From: JAJDAH01 sp964487605
GTDB lineage: Bacteria > Myxococcota_A > Polyangia > Polyangiales > Polyangiaceae
Assembly (NCBI GenBank): GCA_964487605.1
Contig: CAZARU010000006.1
Span: 60,899-124,898 of the forward strand
DNA length: 64,000 nucleotides
Direction of reading: 5' to 3'
Positions 1 to 8,018 of the stretch are shown here, in pieces. The notes below the pieces were generated by a model. The model did no database searches. It was not told the DNA's origin and worked only from the letters and a program-made list of their open reading frames with translations. The translations under genes were made by a program, and so were the position numbers. The stretch's first letter is position 1; each line of letters starts with the position of its first letter.

Positions 1-141
1 GCGACGTGAAGCCGACCCAGAACGCGACGTGAAGCACGCCGACGCGGCCGAGCGAGCGGGTCGGCGGTCCCCCCGCGATTCCAGCTTCCGCGAGAGCTCC
101 GCGCGACGTGTCGCGATTCGTGGCGTTGCCCGCCGCAGGGG

Positions 142-1167
142 TCAGCGACACCCGATGGTGCTGGTTCGAGTCACGCGCGTGCAGCTGTTCAGCCCGCTCG
201 CGACGCACTGGCTCACCACCAGCTGCGCGCCGCAGTCGCACACGGCACCGCCGCGACCGATCGTTCCGACCGCGATCACCGAGCCGGAGCACGAGCGCCC
301 GAGTCCCGTGCACGCCGGCGCCGGGTTGGGGAGCGCGAGGACGCACTGGTCGATGTTCTTCTCGACCACGCCCGAGCAGTTGTAGTCCCACTGCCCGAGC
401 TGGCCCGTCCCACCCGGGATGGCCGTCGTCTGGAACGACGCGTTCGGTCGCACGCTGCCGTTCATGTCGTTGCAGTCGGTTCCGCCGCACCGTGCGACGT
501 CGGAGTCGAAGCCGTCGCCGTCCACGTCGCACAGCGAGCCGCCGGTTCCCGCGGTGCCGCCCGCTCCGCTGGTGCCGCCCGTTCCCGCCGTCCCGCCGGT
601 TCCCGCGGTGCCGCCCGCTCCGCTCGTGCCGCCCGCTCCGCTCGTGCCGCCCGCTCCGCTCGTGCCGCCCGCTCCGCCGCTGCCCGCGGTCCCCGCAGTT
701 CCCCCGGTACCGCTTGCGCCGCTCGTGCCCGCGGCTCCCGCGACGCCGGCGGCTCCGCCGCTCGCCGACGCGTCACCGCCCGCCATGCCGCCACTTCCGC
801 CGGCCATCGAAGCGTCGCCGCCGCCCGAGCCGCTGGACCCGCCAGCGCTCGAACCGCTGGACCCCGCGCTCGAGCCGCTGGACCCGCCGGCGCTCGAGCC
901 GCTGGACCCGCCGGCGCTCGAACCGCTGGACCCGCCGGCGCTCGAGCCGCCCGTGGAACCGGCGCTTCCGCCAGCCGACGTTCCGGCCGAGGAGCCGCCG
1001 GTCGCTCCCGAGCCCCCGGAGCCTGCGGTGGAGCCGCCGGTGGCGCCCGAGCCGCTCGCGTCCGCGTTCCCCGAGCCGCCGCCCCCACCGCCGCCCTCGT
1101 CTCCTCCACACGCGCTGGCGCAGCCGAGTACGACGAGCGTGGACCCTAGGACATGACGAAGGTGCAT
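142..1167 (-). CDS. Gly/Ser-rich lipoprotein with a MopE-type Asp-rich motif
   Basis: This 341-residue protein is predicted to be exported and lipid-anchored: a short hydrophobic N-terminus ends in SACGG around residue 20. Residues about 25-205 are almost only Gly, Ser, Ala and Thr, in repeats such as GGSSGSSA. From residue 213 the C-terminus carries an Asp-rich segment (CDVDGDGFDSD, then CGGTDCND) like the MopE putative metal-binding motif, then several Cys that may pair. The ATG is chosen because AGGAG lies just upstream. Proteins of this design are common in Polyangia and presumed to be surface-exposed. Real function is unknown; calcium or other metal binding is inference from the Asp pattern. 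Confidence 0.8.
   Translation of the reverse strand: MHLRHVLGSTLVVLGCASACGGDEGGGGGGGSGNADASGSGATGGSTAGSGGSGATGGSSAGTSAGGSAGSTGGSSAGGSSGSSAGGSSGSSAGGSSGSSAGSSGSSAGGSSGSGGGDASMAGGSGGMAGGDASASGGAAGVAGAAGTSGASGTGGTAGTAGSGGAGGTSGAGGTSGAGGTSGAGGTAGTGGTAGTGGTSGAGGTAGTGGSLCDVDGDGFDSDVARCGGTDCNDMNGSVRPNASFQTTAIPGGTGQLGQWDYNCSGVVEKNIDQCVLALPNPAPACTGLGRSCSGSVIAVGTIGRGGAVCDCGAQLVVSQCVASGLNSCTRVTRTSTIGCR
830..946. repeat. 24-bp tandem repeat inside the Gly/Ser-rich lipoprotein gene
   Basis: Five head-to-tail copies of a 24-bp unit (one shortened to 21 bp) encode the GGSSGSSA block on the minus strand. All units are multiples of 3, so gain or loss of a copy would keep the frame. The shorter, degenerate GGTSGAGGT-type repeats at about 540-730 extend the low-complexity region. 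Confidence 0.8.
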
Positions 1168-1268
1168 CGAGAACTCCTGTGAGAAAGCCAGCGGGGCCGC
1201 ACGGTAGTCGCCTCCGCCCCGAACACAACCCCCCTTGGTGTCTTCCGGCTCCGGAGTCGGTGCGGCCG

Positions 1269-2351
1269 TCAGCGCAGAGTGCTGCCGATGAGCACGCCCG
1301 CCGCGAAGTACGTGCCGGAATCCGAGCGCGGCAGGATGTCGTACGTCGCGTCGTGACGGTACGGCACGGTCCGTACGTCCGTCACGCGCACGCCATCGAT
1401 CTGGGTTCCCGCGACGAGGTCGCCGAAGGTGCGCAGATCCGCGGTGGGGTGGCGGGCCGACACGTCGAGGGTCCGACCGGTCTCGAGCAGGACGCGCACG
1501 ACGCGATGATCGCGCGCCGCGGCGCGGTTGACGCGCGCCACCGGGACCACCGCGAGGTGCCCACCGTCCATCGAATACACCAGGTCGCCGACGCGCAGCG
1601 CGGCGATCGGGACTTCACCGGTCGGCGTGGCCACGGGGGTGTCGGGGTCCGCGCAGACGCAGAGCGGGCACCCTACGGGGCACGTCCCGTCCACGGGCTC
1701 GGAGCACTCCGTGACGGAGGGTCCGACGTTGACCGTGCAGCAGATCTGCCCGAGGCCGCAGCACTCGGAGCCGCAGCACGTCGTGTTGCCCGCGCACGCC
1801 GTCCCGAAGCAGGGTGGTGCGCCGCAGGTGCCGTTGTCGCAGTAGGGGAACGGACCTTCGCAAGCGTTCCCGCACGCCCCGCAGTTCTTCAGGTCGTTGC
1901 CCGTGTTCACGCAGCGGCCCGCGCAGCAGATCAGGCCGCTTCCTGCGCAGTCCGCGGCGCAGTCCCCGCCAGTCCCGGAAGCGCCGCTCGTTCCGCTCGT
2001 TCCGCTCGTTCCGCCCGTTCCGCTCGCTCCGCCCGTTCCGCCCGTTCCGCCCGTCGCGCCGGCACCGGCGCTGCCCGCGCTCGCGCCGGATCCTCCCGAT
2101 CCCCCGTCGGGTCGACAGGTTCCGTCGCAGCACCACGCTCCCGCCGCCGTGCACACGCAGTCCACGCTCGGCGCGTCGGATCCGGGCGGCGGATGAACCG
2201 TGCACCGCGAGCCGGGTGCGCACGGTCCGGCGCACGCGCCACCGTCACCCGCGCCGGCCGAGCTCGTGTCGCCGCTACACGCAACCGCCAGCGCGACGAG
2301 TGCGGCCGCGGCCGACGTCCCCGCGAGCCTCGTCCACGTCCTCGACTTCAT
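1269..2351 (-). CDS. Cys-rich lipoprotein with C-terminal Hint (intein-like) domain
   Basis: The protein has 360 residues from the ATG at 2351, which has GGAGGG upstream; a GTG at 2372 is an alternative. A signal peptide ends in LAVAC, suggesting a lipoprotein. Then follow a Cys-rich segment, a Gly/Ser/Thr-rich linker (about 90-130) and a second Cys-rich segment. Residues about 233-360 look like a Hint domain: a Cys at the block-A position (CADPDTPV), IAALRVGDLVY, a block-B-like ARHPTAD, and a C-terminal GTYFAAGVL. The terminal His-Asn of true inteins is missing (the protein ends IGSTLR), so full splicing is unlikely. N-terminal thioester cleavage remains possible. The substrate or role is unknown. 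Confidence 0.75.
   Translation of the reverse strand: MKSRTWTRLAGTSAAAALVALAVACSGDTSSAGAGDGGACAGPCAPGSRCTVHPPPGSDAPSVDCVCTAAGAWCCDGTCRPDGGSGGSGASAGSAGAGATGGTGGTGGASGTGGTSGTSGTSGASGTGGDCAADCAGSGLICCAGRCVNTGNDLKNCGACGNACEGPFPYCDNGTCGAPPCFGTACAGNTTCCGSECCGLGQICCTVNVGPSVTECSEPVDGTCPVGCPLCVCADPDTPVATPTGEVPIAALRVGDLVYSMDGGHLAVVPVARVNRAAARDHRVVRVLLETGRTLDVSARHPTADLRTFGDLVAGTQIDGVRVTDVRTVPYRHDATYDILPRSDSGTYFAAGVLIGSTLR
1984..2062. repeat. 9-bp tandem repeats encoding a Gly/Ser/Thr linker
   Basis: Degenerate head-to-tail 9-bp units of the type ccgctcgtt encode the GTSGTSGTSGAS linker on the minus strand between the two Cys-rich parts of the Hint-domain lipoprotein. Confidence 0.6.
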
Positions 2352-2381
2352 CCAGCCCTCCGTCCTGATCACAGGGTAGCA

Positions 2382-2401
2382 CCGCCCCGGGCTCGGGGCG
2401 G
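2382..2401 (-). terminator. GC-rich stem-loop between SDR and Hint lipoprotein genes
   Basis: A perfect 8-bp inverted repeat (CCGCCCCG / CGGGGCGG) with a 4-nt loop starts 6 nt past the SDR stop codon. There is no obvious U-tract, so it is only a possible intrinsic terminator or processing signal. Confidence 0.35.
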
Positions 2402-2407
2402 GCAGGA

Positions 2408-3121
2408 TCAGGCTCGACCATAGGCCGGTACGGCGGCGCCGGAGATGGCTGCGGCGTCGTCACTCAGGAGGAAAGCGATCACCTTCGCCAGCGAAGCCGG
2501 CGGAACCCACGCCGTGTGATCCGCCTTCGGCATCGACGCGCGGTTGGCAGGGGTGTCGATCACGCTCGGGAGTACGGCGTTCAAGCGAACCCCATCGTCG
2601 ATCACCTCGGCCGCCACGGTCTGAATCAGCGTGACCAGGGCGGCCTTGGAAGCCCCGTACGCGCTCGCTCGAGCGCTGGTCCACGGTCGTTCCGCGGCGC
2701 GTGAGCCGATGACCACCACGCTGCCGCGTTTCCGGGCGACCATCCCCGGGAGCAGGGCGCGGAGCGCCGACTCGGCCGTTCCGAGGTTCAAACGAAACAT
2801 GGCGCTCCACGTCTCGTCGTCGTCCTCTTCGTGAAACTTCTTTCCGCCGCGCCAGCCGCCGGCGATGAGCACCGCGCCCGTCGGCTCGCCGAGCCGTCGG
2901 GCGACCGCGTCGAGGTGCGTCGAAAGGCCTCCGGGGTCGTCCGCGGCCATCGTCACGGCGATCGCTCGGTCGCCCGCCCCGGCGGCGAGCTCTTCGAGGC
3001 GCGCGGCGCTGCGATCCAGGTCCACGGCGGCGACCTTGTGCCCGCACGCGAGCAGCTCGGCGAACACTGCGCTGCCGAGCGCGCCTGCGGCGCCGGTGAT
3101 CAACGTCACGGGTTGGCTCAT
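2408..3121 (-). CDS. SDR-family oxidoreductase
   Basis: This 237-residue short-chain dehydrogenase/reductase has the normal single-domain length. Residues 1-20 hold the dinucleotide-binding motif TGAAGALG, so it should use NAD(P)H. The active-site Tyr and Lys are in YGASKAAL, following a region with SRAAER. The substrate cannot be told from sequence. The ATG at 3121 is preceded by GAGGAGAC, a good ribosome-binding site; the frame stays open upstream but only as low-quality sequence. It is divergent from dapA across a 163-bp gap, which must hold both promoters. Confidence 0.9.
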   Translation of the reverse strand: MSQPVTLITGAAGALGSAVFAELLACGHKVAAVDLDRSAARLEELAAGAGDRAIAVTMAADDPGGLSTHLDAVARRLGEPTGAVLIAGGWRGGKKFHEEDDDETWSAMFRLNLGTAESALRALLPGMVARKRGSVVVIGSRAAERPWTSARASAYGASKAALVTLIQTVAAEVIDDGVRLNAVLPSVIDTPANRASMPKADHTAWVPPASLAKVIAFLLSDDAAAISGAAVPAYGRA

Positions 3122-3284
3122 CGTCGTCTCCTCGATCGGGCCGCGGTCACGGGTACGTGATGGTACCTCACCCGGATGCGCGCACGCCGCGTCGGCGGGA
3201 TCTCTGCGTGGGGCGGCCCCTCGGACCGCAGGGGGTAGCGCTCGACCCTTGCCTCCCGCGCCGGATCGCGCGACACCCACCGGC

Positions 3285-4175
3285 ATGAGCTGGGCGCTTC
3301 GAGGGGCATTCACCGCGCTGGTCACCCCCTTCTCCGACGACGGGTCGAAGGTCGATTGGCCCGCGTTCGAGCGCCTGGTCGAGTCGCAGATCGCCGACGG
3401 CATCTCCGGTCTCGTACCGTGCGGCACCACCGGCGAGTCGCCCACGCTCACCGACGCCGAGCACATCGAGGTGATTCGCCGCACGGTTCAGCTCTCCCGG
3501 GGGCGGGTGCCGGTGCTGGCCGGGACGGGTTCCAACAGCACCCGCGAAGCGATTGCCCTGTCGCGCGCTGCCGCCGAGGCGGGCGCCGATGGCGTGATGA
3601 TCGTCATGCCCTACTACAACAAGCCCACGCAGGCGGGGCTCGTCCATCACGTCGGGCTCGTGGCGGCGTCCGTGGACGTACCGGTGGTGCTCTACAACAT
3701 CCCCGCTCGTTGCAGCATCGATCTCCTCAACGAGTCCGTCCTGCGAATCCTCGATGCCTGCGCGAACGTCGTGGGTGTGAAGGACGCCACGGGAAACGTG
3801 ATGCGGTGCCAGGACCTGGTGCGGTCCGTCGGAGACCGCGTGACGGTGATGTGCGGGGACGACGGCCTGACGGTGGGCATGATGGCGTGCGGCGCGAAGG
3901 GTGTCATCAGCGTCACCTCGAACGTCTATCCCGGCGAGGTGGCCGCGGTGGCCCGTGCCATGAGCGAAGGTCGCTGGGCCGACGCGCTCCGTCAGCACCT
4001 GGCGCTCCTCCCCGTTCACACGGCGATGTTCGTCGAGTCCAATCCCGCACCCGCCAAGGCCGCCCTCGCGGCGAAGGGGCGCATGACGGCCGCAGTGCGC
4101 CCCCCCCTGGTCGAGGCGAGCGCGGGCGGCCGCGATACTCTGAGGGCCGTTCTGGACGCGTTCGAGGCGCGATGA
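3285..4175 (+). CDS. dapA: 4-hydroxy-tetrahydrodipicolinate synthase
   Basis: DapA condenses pyruvate with aspartate semialdehyde, the first step committed to diaminopimelate and lysine. The 296-residue length is typical. The Schiff-base Lys is K166 in VGVKDATG, the catalytic Tyr is Y137 in LYNIP, and R142 follows at the place expected for substrate carboxylate binding. The GTTGES phosphate-loop-like motif is at 48-52. The ATG start matches the family N-terminus (LRGAFTALVTPF) but has no clear Shine-Dalgarno sequence. Its stop overlaps the dapB start by 4 nt (ATGA), so the two are translationally coupled. Confidence 0.97.
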   Translation: MSWALRGAFTALVTPFSDDGSKVDWPAFERLVESQIADGISGLVPCGTTGESPTLTDAEHIEVIRRTVQLSRGRVPVLAGTGSNSTREAIALSRAAAEAGADGVMIVMPYYNKPTQAGLVHHVGLVAASVDVPVVLYNIPARCSIDLLNESVLRILDACANVVGVKDATGNVMRCQDLVRSVGDRVTVMCGDDGLTVGMMACGAKGVISVTSNVYPGEVAAVARAMSEGRWADALRQHLALLPVHTAMFVESNPAPAKAALAAKGRMTAAVRPPLVEASAGGRDTLRAVLDAFEAR

Positions 4176-4960
4176 AGATCGCTCTGCACGGCGCGTCCGG
4201 TCGCATGGGCGCGGCGATCATCCGTCTGGCCACGCAGGCGGGAGACGTGTCGATCGTGGGCGCGGCGTGCGGGCCCGGTGATCCCGCCGTCGGGCGCGAC
4301 GTCGGAGAGGTCGCGGGTGTGGGCGCACTCGGCGTGGAGTGTACGCCCGACGTCGCGGCCTCCCTCCTCGGCGCCGACGTCGTCATCGACTTCACCGTCG
4401 CCGCCGCCGTGAAGCCGCTGCTCCTGCTCGCGGCCCAGTACCAGGTGGCCGTCGTCAGTGGAACGACGAACCTCGACGCGGCCACCCGCGCCGCGCTGGC
4501 GCAGGCGGCAGACTCCATCCCGGTGCTGTGGGCGCCGAACATGAGCCTCGGAGTTCAGGTCCTGGCGGAGATCGTCGAAGAGGCCGTCCGCCGCCTGGGG
4601 TCGGGGTTCGACGTCGAGATCGTCGAGGTCCACCACCGTCGCAAGGTCGATGCACCGAGCGGAACGGCCGTCAGGCTGGCACAGGCGGTGGAGCAGGCGC
4701 GAAGCGGGGTGCGTCGTGTATCGGGTCGCGAGGGTGAGGTCGGCGCGCGCACCCAGGCGGAGATGGCCGTCATGGCGCTCCGCGGAGGTGACGTCGTGGG
4801 CGACCACGTGGTGCATCTGTTGGGCGACGGTGAGCGACTCGAGCTGACCCACCGCGCCACGAACAGGGACGTCTTCGCTCACGGCGCGCTCCGCGCTGCG
4901 CGGTTCGTCAGGGGGCGGGCCCCCGGCAGCTACTCCATCGCCGACGTCCTCTCCGGCTGA
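4172..4960 (+). CDS. dapB: 4-hydroxy-tetrahydrodipicolinate reductase
   Basis: DapB reduces the DapA product with NAD(P)H in cytosolic lysine/diaminopimelate synthesis. It has 262 residues, the usual length. The Rossmann motif GASGRMG is at residues 7-13. VHHRRKVDAPSGTA carries the catalytic His and Lys and the substrate-binding SGTA. The gene overlaps dapA by ATGA and runs convergently into lgt with a 26-bp gap. No other lysine-pathway gene is in the window. Confidence 0.97.
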   Translation: MKIALHGASGRMGAAIIRLATQAGDVSIVGAACGPGDPAVGRDVGEVAGVGALGVECTPDVAASLLGADVVIDFTVAAAVKPLLLLAAQYQVAVVSGTTNLDAATRAALAQAADSIPVLWAPNMSLGVQVLAEIVEEAVRRLGSGFDVEIVEVHHRRKVDAPSGTAVRLAQAVEQARSGVRRVSGREGEVGARTQAEMAVMALRGGDVVGDHVVHLLGDGERLELTHRATNRDVFAHGALRAARFVRGRAPGSYSIADVLSG

Positions 4961-4986
4961 GGCGCTCGTTCGGTCGGGGCGCGCCG

Positions 4987-6108
4987 TCAGGGCTCGACGT
5001 CGTCGTCGGCCTTCCCCTTCGGGGTCGCTTCGGCCTTCGTCGTCTTTCCGGCCTTGGGCTTGGCCTTGCGGGGTGACGTCTTCGTCGTCTTTCCGGCCTT
5101 GGGCTTGGCCTTTGCGGAGGCCTTCTTCGCAGACCCGTCGGCGGCCGTTCCCTTGCGTGCGGCGGTCTCGGCCTCGATCGCATCGAGCTCGTCCTCGACG
5201 TCCTGGTCGAAATCCTCGTCGTCATCGAGGTCGTCGTCGTCGAGGTCCTCGTCGTCGTCGTCAGGCTCCGCCCTGCTCCACCCGACGGGGAGCTTGGCGC
5301 GGAGGCTCCAAGCGACGCCGAAGTAGCCGACCAGGGCGCCGGGAATGGAGAGGATCTGCCCCATGTCGAGTTCGCGCGACGCGGTCACGCCCTTGAACTG
5401 CTCGAACACCTGGTACTCCTTGAAGTACTCGACGAAGAAACGTCCCGTGAAGTAGAGGGCGAAGAACGCGAAGATGAGGATGCCGCGGGGGCGCTTCTCC
5501 TTGCCGAGGGCGCGGTCGATGAGCCACAGCGCGCCGAGGACGCCGAGGCCGAGGGCCACTTCGAACAGCTGACTCGGATACCGGTAGGGAACCTCTTCCA
5601 GCGGGAGTCCCTTGTCGTAGCGAGGGAACTTCACGCCCCACGTCTGGTCGGGGACGAGCCTGCCGACGATTTCCGAATTGAAGAAGTTGCCGACGCGAAC
5701 GAGCGCTGCACCCAGCGCCGCGGAGAACGCGAAGCGATCTGCGCCCTCCAGCCACGTCACGCCCTTCTTGCGGGTGAAGTAGTACATCGCGACGACCAGA
5801 CCCACCACGGCGCCGTGGCTGGCCAGCCCACCGGTCCAGATCTTCAGCACCCAGATCGGGTCGCGCAGCGCGTGGTCCAGGTCGTAGAAGATCACGTGAC
5901 CCAGCCGCGAACCGGCGAGCACGCCCACCACGCCGTAGACGATGAAGTCGCTCGCGTCCTCCTCGTCGCCCCCGCCGCGGACGATCTGCCACTTGAGCAG
6001 CGCGTAGCCGCCCAGGAACACGCCGACGAACAGCAGACTGTAGTAGCGGAGGGCCAACGGCCCGAGCTCGACCATCACCGGGTCGATGTCCCAGACGAAT
6101 TTCGGCAA
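4987..6108 (-). CDS. lgt: prolipoprotein diacylglyceryl transferase with long charged tail
   Basis: Lgt moves diacylglycerol from phosphatidylglycerol onto the lipobox Cys of preprolipoproteins in the inner membrane, which fits a neighbourhood full of lipoproteins. Residues 1-280 are the polytopic enzyme: GGLASHGA contains the key His, and RVGNFFNSEIVGR is the Lgt signature. Residues 281-373 are an unusual tail. It begins with an Asp/Glu-rich block (DDDDEDLDDDD) and changes to Lys/Ala-rich KAGKTTK repeats; standard Lgt ends at about 260-300. The start is TTG, supported by AGGAGG upstream. The tail presumably lies in the cytoplasm; its role is unknown. Confidence 0.95.
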   Translation of the reverse strand: MPKFVWDIDPVMVELGPLALRYYSLLFVGVFLGGYALLKWQIVRGGGDEEDASDFIVYGVVGVLAGSRLGHVIFYDLDHALRDPIWVLKIWTGGLASHGAVVGLVVAMYYFTRKKGVTWLEGADRFAFSAALGAALVRVGNFFNSEIVGRLVPDQTWGVKFPRYDKGLPLEEVPYRYPSQLFEVALGLGVLGALWLIDRALGKEKRPRGILIFAFFALYFTGRFFVEYFKEYQVFEQFKGVTASRELDMGQILSIPGALVGYFGVAWSLRAKLPVGWSRAEPDDDDEDLDDDDLDDDEDFDQDVEDELDAIEAETAARKGTAADGSAKKASAKAKPKAGKTTKTSPRKAKPKAGKTTKAEATPKGKADDDVEP

Positions 6109-6222
6109 CGGGGGGCCTCCTGCGTGCAGGCGCGCCGTCGGACGCGCGGCGCCCGGGTACCATCATCGGGACGTCGCGAGCAACCCGCCGACGGATCACG
6201 GGCCAGGTCAGGCCCCGCTCGG

Positions 6223-7941
6223 TCACGCTTTCATCGCGTCGTCGGAGCCCCACGGGCAGTCCGCGATGAGCGCGTCCGCGTCGCTGCGAAAGCGCGGATC
6301 CAGGCCTTCGCGAGCCGAGTCCTTGAGCGCGGCGGCGAGCGTGCTGGCGGAGCTGAGCCTGCGCGCGGGGTCCTTCGCCAGGGCGAGCGCCAGCACCCGG
6401 TCCACGTCCACCGGCAGCTTGACCAGACTGCTCGGTTGAACCGGCTGAACGTGGACCACGTTGTACATCGTCGACATCGAGTCCGGTCCGGTGAACGCGG
6501 GCCGGCCGGTCAGGGCGCGGTACGCGATGACCCCGAGCGCGAACACGTCGCTCCGGTGGTCGATGACCTCGCCGCGCGCTTGCTCGGGGGCCATGTAGCT
6601 CGGCGTGCCGATGGCCGCGCCCTGGGTCAGGTTGCTGGTCCCCGCTCCGAGCGAAGCGACGCCGAAGTCGAGGATCTTCCAGACGCGCCCCGTCAGCCCG
6701 GACCGAGCGCGAAAGATGTTCTGAGGCTTCAGGTCGCGGTGCACGATGCCGGCGTCGTGCACGGCGGACAGCCCATCGGCGACCTGGGTCACCAGGTCGA
6801 GGGCCGCCTTGATGCCCAGGCGCTTGTGCTCACGGAGGTGGTGGCCCAGGTCGTGCCCTTCGAGGAGCTCCATCGCCAGGTAGGGCGAGCCGTCGGCAGC
6901 CGTGCCGCTCTCGAGGACCCGCACGACGTTCGCAGACTTGGCCGCGCCGGCGGCCTGGGCCTCCCGGAAGAACCTGTCGAGGTGCGTCTTGTCCTCGATC
7001 ATGTAGTGGTGCAGCACCTTGATCGCCGCGTTCTCGCCCGTCGTGGCGTGTCGGCCGCGGTAGACTTCACCCATGGCTCCCCGGCCGATGACGTCCTCGG
7101 CCAGGAACGATCCGATGGGCTGCTCCGTGAACCGTCCCACGCGCCCTGCGTCCATCGCCCGGTCGAGGTCGGCGCGCGCCTCGTCCAGGAGCGCATCGCG
7201 CTGGCGGATCTGGCGATGAGCATGCTCGACGCGGGCCATCGCCTCGAGGGTCGCCTTCCTGCTCGTCGCGGCGAGCCAGAACGTCAGCGCGAAGAACGCC
7301 TCCACGACCAGGATCAACGCGTACTGAGGAATCCGCTCCACGGGCTTGATCGCGAAGATCGGATCGTCGAGGGCGACGATGCCGGTGACCGAGACCAGCG
7401 ACATGGCACCCCACCCGACGGACCCCATCACGAAGATGAGCCACGCGCCGACCCGGGAGTCGCCGAGGCCGAAGTAGTAGACGCCGACGAACATCGCGAT
7501 GACTGCGGGCGAGAAGACGCCGACGTGGAATATCGCCGCCAGGAGCGTGTAGCCGCACACGAACCCGAAGAACGGCATCTTCCGGTCGTCGATGGTCTCG
7601 CGCCGGCGCGCATCGAGGACGAGGTAGGCGGCGAACACCACCACGCCGACGAGCCCGACCATGGTGGCCCAGTACCCGGGCGCGCGGCGCGCGGGAGTCT
7701 GTATCGCGACCATGGTGAGGAGCGAAACGGCGGACGCCAGGCGCAGAAACACCCGCGCGCGGGCCCCTTGCTCCTCGCGCAGCGCGATGGTCGCCGTGGC
7801 CGAGGTGCCGGTGGACCCGACGCCCAGGCGCGACGGGCTCGTCCCCGCCGCGGTTCGGTCGTCGACGCGCGTGGCGCCTTCGGACTCCGCCGGGGTCCGG
7901 ACCGGGCGCTCGACGAGCGTGGCGTCCTCGGTCTCCTCCAC
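6223..7941 (-). CDS. membrane-bound Ser/Thr protein kinase
   Basis: This 572-residue protein has an unusual order. Residues 65-225 hold about six transmembrane segments, 228-270 look like a short coiled coil, and 279-550 form a Hanks-type kinase domain. The kinase appears active: Gly loop GRGAMGEVY, ATP-binding Lys in AAIKVL, catalytic HRDLKPQN (HRD at 400-402), DFG, and APEQ. The kinase faces the cytoplasm and the membrane part may sense a signal. The GTG start has no Shine-Dalgarno; a -10-like TACTCT ends 6 nt upstream, so the message may be leaderless. Substrates are unknown. Confidence 0.92.
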   Translation of the reverse strand: MEETEDATLVERPVRTPAESEGATRVDDRTAAGTSPSRLGVGSTGTSATATIALREEQGARARVFLRLASAVSLLTMVAIQTPARRAPGYWATMVGLVGVVVFAAYLVLDARRRETIDDRKMPFFGFVCGYTLLAAIFHVGVFSPAVIAMFVGVYYFGLGDSRVGAWLIFVMGSVGWGAMSLVSVTGIVALDDPIFAIKPVERIPQYALILVVEAFFALTFWLAATSRKATLEAMARVEHAHRQIRQRDALLDEARADLDRAMDAGRVGRFTEQPIGSFLAEDVIGRGAMGEVYRGRHATTGENAAIKVLHHYMIEDKTHLDRFFREAQAAGAAKSANVVRVLESGTAADGSPYLAMELLEGHDLGHHLREHKRLGIKAALDLVTQVADGLSAVHDAGIVHRDLKPQNIFRARSGLTGRVWKILDFGVASLGAGTSNLTQGAAIGTPSYMAPEQARGEVIDHRSDVFALGVIAYRALTGRPAFTGPDSMSTMYNVVHVQPVQPSSLVKLPVDVDRVLALALAKDPARRLSSASTLAAALKDSAREGLDPRFRSDADALIADCPWGSDDAMKA

Positions 7942-8018
7942 GACGCGAGAGTATCGCGGGCGCGTGGAGTTCGGCCATCACGGATCGATCGCCGAACCCC
8001 GCGTGATCGGCGGGCGGC

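Noticed and set aside
1..141. A direct repeat (gcgacgtgaagc at 1 and 24) and a short open stretch at the window edge
   Set aside because: Too short and cut by the edge; no supported feature can be named.
160..195. A GGTTCGAGTC stretch resembling a tRNA T-loop
   Set aside because: No matching acceptor stem, D-arm or anticodon arm is found, and it lies inside the coding end of the first lipoprotein.
108..2423. A 771-codon open frame on the plus strand, opposite the two lipoprotein genes
   Set aside because: It is almost only Arg, Ser, Pro and Ala. It mirrors GC-rich repeats of the real minus-strand genes, which have signal peptides, ribosome-binding sites and known motifs.
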